Assembly: GCA_951217055.1 (NCBI GenBank)
Contig: OX578280.1
Span: 16,655,394-16,719,393, forward strand
Reading direction: 5' to 3'
Length of the DNA stretch: 64,000 nucleotides
From: Gerris lacustris
Taxonomy: Eukaryota > Arthropoda > Insecta > Hemiptera > Gerridae
Part shown: piece by piece, positions 56,405 to 64,000 of the stretch
How the letters are laid out: each line of letters opens with the position of its first letter
Position numbering within the stretch: position 1 is the stretch's first letter
Position numbers and translations under genes: made by a program
The notes under the pieces: model-generated
What the model saw: the letters and a program-made list of their open reading frames with translations, nothing else
Told to the model about the DNA's origin: nothing
Databases searched by the model: none

Positions 56405-57405
56405 CAGCGAAGGGTTCCGGATCTTCCTGTAGGTGCAGTCTTCGAGTAGAGCCTTCATCTTCGATGTGTGGTTGTCCTTGTACATCACAACCGAAGTATT
56501 CTCTTTGTCAGCGGGCAGTATCAAGATGTTAGGGTCCTCTCATAGTTTGCGTAGAGCCTCAAACTCCAGGTATATCGATGTTCTTCGATGGTATTTTCTT
56601 CGAAGATAGAGCCCTCGCTTCAAATTCTCTGAAACCGTCTTACTGGTGGATATATGTTGACGATGTTTTTCTTCTATGGAAATACGGAAGACATAATTCA
56701 GATGGATTCCTCTGCCATACGAATTCGATTAATAGAAAAATTCAATTAACCATGGAAATTTATGAGAACGACTGCCTACCTTTTCTGGATGTGTTGGTGA
56801 CGAAGAGGACCAACGGAACTCAAGGACTGTCTGTCTACAGGAAGCCTACGCACGGATAGGTACCTCAATGCAGCGTCACATCACCACCCAACCAGGAAGA
56901 AAGCTGTCATCGACTCTTTAGTCTCAAGAGGCTTCAGGATCTGTGACGAGACCTCATGGAAAGAAGATGAGCAGTACCTCCAGTCAGCTCAAGCAAAGAA
57001 TGGTTACTGTCTACAGGTATGATAGCTGGGAAGAGATGATGGATTCACTCTTTCCCGGACCTGGAAACCTCTGGTTAGCGCACCTGTGCCAAGCAGATAC
57101 CTAGAAGCGACGCCGCGGTCACCTGCTAGTCGAAGGTACTTCGACGAAGGCAGCACCTGCCCGATTGCGTCATCCCGACAAGGGAATAACCCCACTCAAG
57201 GAACTCCCAGGGAATCCAGGTATAATCTACGTTCCAGAAAGCTGGTATAAATACGCCGCCCTCCACTTCAGTCAGTCGTCAGTATGTCTTGCTGTTGCTT
57301 CAAGTTAACCTTTAAATGCACCACATCCCTTAAGATACTAAAGACCAGTAGTAGAAACGAAACGTCGGACTTCAACTCCTTTGTGACGCGGAGTAATGCT
57401 CCCAA
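56405..57405 (+). mobile_element. Penelope-like element with inverted 5' segment
   Basis: On minus, 56,574-56,405 encodes the pre-RT N-terminal motif (ILPADKENTSVVMYKDNHTS, LLEDCTYRKIRNP). From 56,578 on plus, the RT continues with YVDDVFLLW and later motifs, then a 3' region to the terminal gaaacgaaacgtcggac at 57,351-57,370. The two halves point away from each other and the middle of the RT is missing. This resembles 5' inversion with deletion at target-primed integration. The 3' part matches 35,770-36,540. Confidence 0.8.
56578..56859 (+). pseudogene. Penelope-like reverse transcriptase fragment
   Basis: The frame reads (residues ~10-93) FEDRALASNSLKPSYWWIYV, then the catalytic YVDDVFLLW, IQLTMEIYENDCLPFLDVLV and VYRKPTH before a premature stop. 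These are RT palm and thumb motifs of Penelope-like elements, with the two catalytic Asp in YVDD retained. A 2-base deletion near 56,856 shifts the frame. The following bases in another frame continue with RYLNAASHHHPTRKKAVIDS and RICDETSW, as expected downstream. No GIY-YIG domain is readable to the 3' end. It is inactive. Confidence 0.8.
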
Positions 57406-57462
57406 AATTAAGAACTAAAATTTAATGATCGGGTTTGATCTTTCTAAAAATAATAAATAAAA
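57406..57462. other. Short spacer between Penelope-like element and family B
   Basis: AT-rich, no feature. Confidence 0.4.
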
Positions 57463-57740
57463 TATCGGTCCGAGACAACTCAGATTATCTTTCTCAAATC
57501 GTGGAAACTGTATTTAAATTCTATAACATCGCATTTAATTTAATTTAAAAAAAATTAAAAGCATTTAACAGGATGTTGTTTACTTTTTGTTTTCGATTTT
57601 CAGCAAAATCAGATTTATTTTCATCGCAATCTTGGAAACTAGTTTTCCTCGAATAAAAACGGCTTATATCATTAGATTCGTATTTCAATGTATGTGTACT
57701 ACATTTTCATCACAATTATTTCTATTTTCATGAGAAAGTA
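57463..57740 (+). repeat. Family B, diverged and internally deleted
   Basis: Starts atcggtccgagacaactcag, ends ttcatgagaaagta. The interior follows the 1,572-1,800 subfamily, and the tRNA-like box is absent. Confidence 0.65.
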
Positions 57741-58084
57741 CAAAGTCAAAAGGGGAAATTCCACTAGATATTATTCAATTGAGGGATGAGGATGAGGCAA
57801 ATATCAAAAAGTATTATTATTTTAATTGAATTACTACTAATTTTAATAATTACGATTATAAAGGATATTATCAGAGAGTCGAGAAAAGGAAGTCAAATAA
57901 ATTATAGAAATAATTAATAGCCTGAAATAGATAAACGATTGAAATAGTGCGATACGGTCATTTACAAAAACAGTTGCCTGTCGGCTAATTTGTAGCCGAG
58001 CAACTTCATTAAATAGATAAATAGTTGTTCTGTTTGATTCGGTCGACGAGGTTTAGTGCACCCAAGGGAACATAGTGAGAGAGG
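57741..58084. other. Unassigned stretch
   Basis: AT-rich. No gene seen. Confidence 0.4.
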
Positions 58085-58240
58085 AGTTTCATTTGATACG
58101 ATAATAAATGACCCACCGAAGCACTAGGTTTCAACACACAAAGACAAATTTAAGTTCACACACAATTAGATGGGAATTTATTACGGGTTTACTTTGTTCA
58201 AATACTGACCTTTTGCATTGGATAAGAGGAACAAAAGAGA
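58085..58240 (+). repeat. Direct repeat, copy 1 (pair with 59,925)
   Basis: gatacgataataaatgaccc, aatttaagttcacacacaat and actgaccttttgcattgga correspond to 59,938-60,066 in the same orientation at ~75-80% identity, 1.84 kb apart. A decayed LTR pair was considered, but no tRNA primer site, polypurine tract or gag-pol frame is visible between them. Confidence 0.55.
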
Positions 58241-59924
58241 TTTTCACAATTTTCTAATTCTTTTCTTTGTTGTCGTTAATTATTTAGCCACAACTATAAA
58301 TAATTATAACAAGCAGCTATAATTAATTATAAAAAGCAGCTTGTCTCACTTAAGGCTAGTCAAGGACTGTTACATCACAAATTCGGAGATTCCACCCAGT
58401 GCTGGTACTCCAATCACTTCAATTACAATTGCATTAGTCTCAAAAATGGTTACGGGGGCATTTTCTCTTTAGGCGTCGGAATTAGGATGGTGGAGGAGCT
58501 TGGCGTAGACGACTTGTAACGAGAGGATGCTAGGATATGGACGTAGGAAACATTTAGAACGTTATGTACGTACATTTGGAGCATTACATATGTTTCATTA
58601 CATATTCTTCTATTCCCAAGAGAAAATCACCCAAAGACATAGACCATATAAGAGGGTCCGTTGAGTCATTAGACGCCCTGTTCATTAGATTATAGAATGG
58701 GAGAGGATCAACAAATATCCAATTGAAAAAATCATCAGCATATCTAGCAAACATGTCTTGCCTCCTTGGGATTAGAATCATCACCAATTACATGGGTGAA
58801 TTCTGGCGAGAGTTTTCAAGAACACTAACCACCTCGACTACGCATCTTTAAGATAATTACACAAGTAAACCCAATTTCAATTAGTCTAAGCCATATATGT
58901 GGTCTTGAATAATAATAATAACATAAATGTACATTTTAAAGAAGACTGTTGTTTTCTCATTTGAGGAACAGCCCAAAACTCGAGAAAACAGAACGACACT
59001 ATTAAATATTAATGAATGGTATTTATATTCAAACACATTTATCCGGGGAGAAATAAAAGATGAATACAGCGTTGCCAGTGGCTACTCCTGAGTCGATGAT
59101 TCGCTAGTTTTATGACGTTATTACTCAGGTAGAACAAACTGGTTTTGCCGTAGCAACATGATTTAACACACCGTATTTAAGTGGTTTGGCACATGGGCCT
59201 AAAGTCAGCTGGCCCACGCAAGTACTTTTACCAGAGAAGATATTTAGATTCAGATCATCATTAACAACAATCAGTCTCAGATAATAACAACTAACAAAAG
59301 GTAATGAGAAATAAACGTTTTAATAATGTGTTCTAATACTACGCTAATCTCCTAAAGATTGTAATGTCTATAAATGTGTAGTTAGGTATTCTGTAAAACA
59401 CATTATCGCAGAAGTCTCATTCACACAATCTGTATACTGGGCTTTTAGCGAAACCAAGTAGCTGTAGATGCTGATTTCGTTGACAGCGTCCAGTAAGAAT
59501 ATCTATCAAGATGGGACAGCATTGTTCTTTGAGTTAAAGCAGTGGTCTGTTAAATTGATGAGATCATTTACGGATAAAATGTTTAGATTGTCGCATGCTT
59601 GAAGCACTGTTCCACTTTTTATGGACACCTAAATTCAAGAAAATCATTATATAAACTTCTTGTTAGAGTACAGTAGAATCTAACAATAGCGAAGCCTTCT
59701 ACAGAGGACGCCGCTTATATTGGACGAAAAAACCTAATTTTTCTATGAAATTACACGATTTGCCACCCGACTCAAGAACCTGAATTCGATTCCGAGGTTT
59801 TGGTAACCTAAGTTGCCCACAATGGTTCTAAGCTAACCTAGTGGCCATCGAGCAATTCAAAAACTTACTGCTGACGGACTACTAAATCAGTTCAGCTAAT
59901 TTAAAAATAGTTATTGCATTAGAG
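58241..59924. other. Unassigned, with a possible pogo-like end
   Basis: 59,670-59,740 reads acagtagaatctaacaatag, cgaag, ...acgccgcttatattggacga, close to the ends of pogo/Tigger-type elements, but no partner end is found. The minus frame 58,584-58,787 includes YADD by chance or as a remnant. The rest looks unique; no gene is supported. Confidence 0.35.
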
Positions 59925-60070
59925 TTACATTAGATGCGATAATAAATTACCCACCATACTAAATTTAAGTTCACACAAAATTAAGATGTGAGGATTTATT
60001 GAGGGTTCACTTTATTTTATATACTGACCTTTTGAATAGGAGCAGAAGGAAACAAAGGAGAGATGGTAAA
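59925..60070 (+). repeat. Direct repeat, copy 2
   Basis: See the copy at 58,085. It lacks about 20 bp (the aagcactaggtttcaacaca segment). Confidence 0.55.
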
Positions 60071-60781
60071 TGTATGGTAAATAATGGTAAATGTATTGCA
60101 ATATGCCCAATTTTACGTGAATACGGACATTTAGATTTAAAATTCATATATTATCAGTATTACTTATAGTAGTAATACTTAATTTAGTATAAGAAGTCTT
60201 AAATTAAAATAACGGTATTGGGTAAAATTTACTAAATAAATACCAGAAATTTCAACTTAATCAAACGATACTATAAAAACAAGGAAAAACCCCAACCTTT
60301 TTTCAAACAATTTAGATTCAAATTACCATTTGCAAATTAGTTAAAAACAATGATATTCGTGTAATCTCAGCCGCTTGTAATGCGAAACATTAATTCTATA
60401 ATCTGACACATTTTTTCACAACCCTTTAATGGGTTGGTAAAAACGTCAGATAATAATTTGAAATAAATTACCCGCATTTTAAACCATTATCGATTTAAAG
60501 CCAGATACCAACATGATAATGAGGCTATCAGCATATCGTTTTTATTATGCTGATTTACTTTATTTGCTTAAAGGTAATTAGTGTAATAATGTTATTTTGT
60601 AACATAACTGTTTTGGCGTGGGGAATCAAAGAGAACTGAGTTCAACTCCTCTTACCTGGCGATGGTAGAGATTTAACAAATACCAGAAAATAATAGTTAA
60701 AATTAAAACTAAAGTTAAAACTAATATGAAAAATCTGAACGCATTGTAAACGATAAGTAAAACAGAAAAAGGTAAATATTA
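60071..60781. other. Unassigned AT-rich stretch
   Basis: No gene or repeat copy recognised. Confidence 0.4.
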
Positions 60782-61915
60782 GGTTTGTTCCAACCACTCT
60801 TCAAACTGGTTTGGAACTGTCCGACGCATGCGCTTTTGGAAAAAAGCGTTCCAACGAGCCCAAACTCAAACTCTGACTGTTAATCGGCTGTTCCAACCAC
60901 GCTCTGATTAAATCACGGATTAGTCTGGAACCAGTCAGAGCAGTCAGCGATCAGCGGCAGGGACTAGTAGTTTGGGATTGAGTTTGGGTGAACAGAAACG
61001 TAACCTTCCGCTTCATTATTTTTGTTTTGATTTCGCTTGCCTATTATTCTCCTTTCTTGCGATTCAACTCTTCTTTTTAAAATGTTTTTGTACGAATGCG
61101 ATTATTAATTTTTGTGCATATAATGGCATTTTCTAGATATTTCTAAAAAAAAAATTGGACCTATTTTCCAATATGGACTTTTGGTACTTATTCCATTTTC
61201 AAACAAATATCGAAAGAATCCGATTTATTTCCACAATCTTTCTTTGGTTAACTGGACTAAGATTAATATATATTTTTTTAAAAACAAAAGAGCATTTAGG
61301 ATTATATCAATAAAAATACGTGTGTGCCGTGAGTCTACTAAAACTGGCTAACCACAGTAAACCCGAAAATTGTGGATTGCGTAAATCGAAATGAAATCGT
61401 GAATGCATGTATTAAATAAACATTTCTAAAATGTGTGCATTGTGTTTTCGTCATATACGACGTATGTAGGTAGGTTCCATGCGTATATAGGTAGGTTCCA
61501 TGCGTATGTAGGTTTTACTTCCAAATTTCGAGCTTAGTTAGCATTAGAAGATGACATTTTAATGGTATGCCCCCCCCCCCCCCTTGTTGTGCGAGCCCCT
61601 AGGGGGCCGCTTTGACCTAAATCAGCCCTTGATTTAAGCAACTGGTACTTATCTTCTTTAACTATTGACTCATCCATATCTTTAATATTAATAAGTTCAG
61701 GTATTTTTGATATCACAGGAAGGCAAAATCACATAAACAATCAACTCAATAAGTTGTTCTGATAACAGTGCTAAAACCTACTACATCAAATAGTTTGGTT
61801 CGAGTTCAGGAGCGTTCCAACAAGACGGAATCACAAATCAATTTCCAACGCAATGCGCATTACGTCAATCACGGACTAATCCAAAACTGATTCGGAACTG
61901 GTGGTTGGAACAAAC
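60782..61915. mobile_element. Harbinger-like element GGTTTGTTCCAACC, 1.13 kb
   Basis: Left end ggtttgttccaaccac and right end gtggttggaacaaac are inverted repeats flanked by TTA (60,779-60,781; 61,916-61,918). Outer internal words (gttccaac, tgcgcat, cggattagtctgg/cggactaatcc) also pair. A C run lies at 61,570-61,583. The interior has no transposase frame. The TTA duplication and GG start fit PIF/Harbinger miniature elements. Confidence 0.75.
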
Positions 61916-61918
61916 TTA

Positions 61919-63179
61919 TTGGTAACCAAGATAAAGGTTTTAATAAACATAAATAAGAAAAGGAAGCTAAATAATAAGAATAATCTATAAGCATAAGTTG
62001 TCGGTCATTTTAAAATAATAATTTATAAATAATATTAAATTATATAATGACAGAAGATTGAGTGAGTTACTCGTAATATAAAATAATTGCAAATAGTTTT
62101 TTTTAGATAAACTTACTTAGAGTAAATAATTAGATGAATAAAAATGCTAAATTATAAAATAAAAAAGTAAAGTTTTACAAAGAAAAGCGGGGCCCTAAAG
62201 ATATCAGTAAGAAGATAAATAATGTAGGTAAAGCTTGCTTAAAAGATGTGAGAAAAGAAAGAAAACTTGTGCTACAATACCAGGTCTGGGTTTTTGTAAA
62301 TGATTATCAGATAGATATACTGAACTTGACTCTATTTAAATCAAAACCAGAACTACATGTGTCAACGCTCAAGTATGACTATATAGTTTGTTTAAAAATC
62401 ATTGCCAAGGCAATTCCAATAAAATAAGTTTTTGTTTGTTTTGATTCGTAGATCTTCAATTAAATATAAAAATTTATCTAAATAAAGGCAGACAATTTTA
62501 TGAAAACAAAACAATAACGATTTATATTTATAAATAAGGCTATTAGCAAAGTGATAATAATTGTTCCTTCTTTTTTCCCAAGGTAAAAATTATTTCTGAT
62601 ATTTTCAGATACGTGATCACCTAACAGCAGTAACTTCACACATTTGAGTAGCCAATGAGCTATTATAACTATTTTATTATCACAGATAATGGTAACATTA
62701 TTAACATGATTGTTTCGATTAAAATGTTGAGTATGTACCTATTCAAGAAGAAAACGAAATAATAAAACAATCGTTTCACATTATTGTTTCACAATAGTAG
62801 CTACGTTTACATGGTGTATTGAACACGATCTGAGTACAGTATTTTACTATACAAACGCACCGTATTTAATCTAGTTCGCATCAAAGTCAATACACCAAAA
62901 GTCTGTACTGAGTAGCATTGAAATTACATGTAAACACCTTACTGTATTGAGCCATATTAGGGCATGCGCAGTTTCATTTTCTATCCTGGGATAACTTGAC
63001 ATATTGATGGTACAATCATAACCTTCTTTCACAGGAATCATAATTATCACGTGTCAAAATCAGCTGTTTTCTAATGGCGTCAAAACTATATCCAAATATT
63101 TTCAAACATTAACTGAATACGGATTTTTTAAACAGACATCAGATGAAAACAGTAACCGTAGAACTTTTTTCAATACACT
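61919..63179. other. Unassigned AT-rich stretch
   Basis: 62,808-62,945 shows partly inverted words (gtttacatggtgtattga; tcaatacacc; tacatgtaaacacc) suggesting a small decayed TIR element. No gene. Confidence 0.4.
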
Positions 63180-63182
63180 TTA

Positions 63183-63615
63183 GGTTTGATCCAACCAAGC
63201 AGTGTATCGTCCGCGGGATCGTCATGGGCATCGGGCATGCGCAATGGATAAAAGCCGTTCCAACCCGACTTGTGACAGTTTCGTACCGTCCTCCAAACTG
63301 TTCCAACTCGCTCAAGGATCGTTTATGTCTGTTTACTGTACGGTCCAAACGATCATCTGACTACCAAGTACTGGTTTGTATGACATGCGCAGTTATGTCA
63401 ATCATCACACATGTCACCAGGAAGGTTCCCTACTGTTAGGTTTCTTTGGATGTTTTTAATATGGTATGAATTATAGTGCTAAACCCGTTCCAACCTGACA
63501 TCATTTTATTACAGTACAATGTTAGCGCATGCGTATAAAACCTGTCCCAAACGATTCCCGAACAATCCGCGGGACGATGCAATGGACGGTACAAATAAGG
63601 GGGTTGGAACAAACC
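63183..63615. mobile_element. Harbinger-like element GGTTTGTTCCAACC, 433 bp
   Basis: Ends ggtttgatccaacc and ggttggaacaaacc with exact TTA duplications (63,180-63,182; 63,616-63,618). Internal words recur in the 5,112-5,345 fragment. The overlapping frames at 63,139-63,439 lie inside this element on both strands and are not genes. It is the best-bounded member of the family. Confidence 0.85.
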
Positions 63616-63618
63616 TTA

Positions 63619-64000
63619 TGTAAACAAAGCAAATATGATTTACGTTTACAAATACTAAACTACGTTACTAAATCAAATTAAATGAATCCGAGAGCACTAA
63701 TTAACACCCTGAAAAAGGTATTTTACTTTAATTTAAGTGTTCAAATTTAACACCTTACGTTTTATAATACCTTATATAAAACAAGGTTAACTATTGAAAG
63801 GGTGATTTATTTAATAAGCGTACGTAGTTAGGAACGAACACGGTTCCTCATATCACAAAATTCTACATCCAATTAGAGCATGCGCAGTGCAGTAACCCAG
63901 GGCTTTCAAATATAATTAGGTTGGAAGGGAAAGGACCAACATTGTAGGAAAACGAGGCCTTTTTCTCCGAAACGCCGTTAGTTTTTATTATTATGACCTA
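63619..64000. other. Unassigned stretch to window end
   Basis: AT-rich; no gene or repeat copy recognised. Confidence 0.4.

Noticed and set aside
58584..58787. Minus-strand frame containing YADD, as in reverse transcriptases
   Set aside because: The surrounding residues (ARYADDFFNWIFVDPLPF) do not continue into known RT motifs, and no other RT motif is nearby.
63143..63439. 98-codon plus frame and overlapping minus frame
   Set aside because: Both lie almost entirely within the 433 bp TTA-flanked element and are not open in its relatives.

Overview
This window looks like repeat-dense, intergenic nuclear DNA from an invertebrate animal, most plausibly an arthropod and possibly an insect. It is AT-rich and full of homopolymer runs. 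It carries Penelope-like elements, non-LTR retrotransposon tails, a mariner fragment, hAT-, Harbinger- and pogo-like DNA-transposon pieces, tRNA- and 5S-derived SINEs and two satellite arrays. No intact host protein-coding gene was recognised. Most long reading frames fall inside repeats or in AT-rich or pyrimidine-rich DNA. The species cannot be named from sequence alone.

Much of the window can be explained by comparing it with itself. Letters name families defined only here. A: ~430 bp repeat at 330-775(+), 14,920-15,070(+), 25,567-26,015(-). B: ~600 bp repeat with ends containing ACTTTCTCATATA and an internal tRNA-like box, full or nearly full at 15,632-16,257(-), 23,207-23,700(+), 38,805-41,245(+, split by a Penelope element), 54,198-54,797(+), with fragments elsewhere. 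C: ~570 bp TIR element (TACTACGTTTTTA ends) at 16,945, 20,899, 21,502 and 45,919. D: internally deleted element whose longest copy keeps the first ~47 codons of a protein resembling tyrosine-recombinase N-termini (10,640; 24,545; 25,016; 47,304). E: ~600 bp repeat with one hairpin end (2,699; 9,650; 18,138 plus fragments). F and G: two further repeats near 11-13.8 kb and 27.2-27.8 kb.

Region by region. 0-5.5 kb: repeats A, B and E, then a TA-flanked TIR element (4,475-5,434) with a nested fragment of a GGTTTGTTCCAACC element. 6.4-8.2 kb: a 1.78 kb Harbinger-like element with TTA target duplications. 9.6-13.8 kb: E, D, then F interrupted by a 1,450 bp hAT-like insertion with an exact 8 bp target duplication, then G. 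14-24 kb: A, B, C, a small ORF with an inverted diverged duplicate, E, a tail-to-tail pair of C, B, and a non-LTR retrotransposon C-terminus. 24.5-28.7 kb: D, A, F, G, a mariner 5' fragment and a TIR element. 29.7-36.5 kb: three SINE-like loci, a duplicated pseudo-tRNA, a ~128 bp satellite, a 5S-derived SINE and a Penelope 3' fragment split by a 363 bp MITE. 37.4-41.2 kb: eight 146 bp satellite monomers running into a 221 bp palindrome with a Penelope-type tip, then repeat B split by a very young Penelope-like element with 525 bp inverted terminal repeats. 42-57.4 kb: a decayed RTE-like tail, C, D, polyC-bearing tandem units, a 547 bp foldback element, B, and a Penelope-like copy with an inverted 5' segment. 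57.5-64 kb: mostly unassigned, with two Harbinger-like GGTTTGTTCCAACC elements.

The strongest biology is retroelement biology. At least four Penelope-related loci occur within about 22 kb; three share a stem-loop followed by GAAAC that resembles the hammerhead ribozymes described in Penelope-like elements. The nesting (PLE in B, MITE in PLE, hAT in F, foldback in B) gives a relative insertion chronology.
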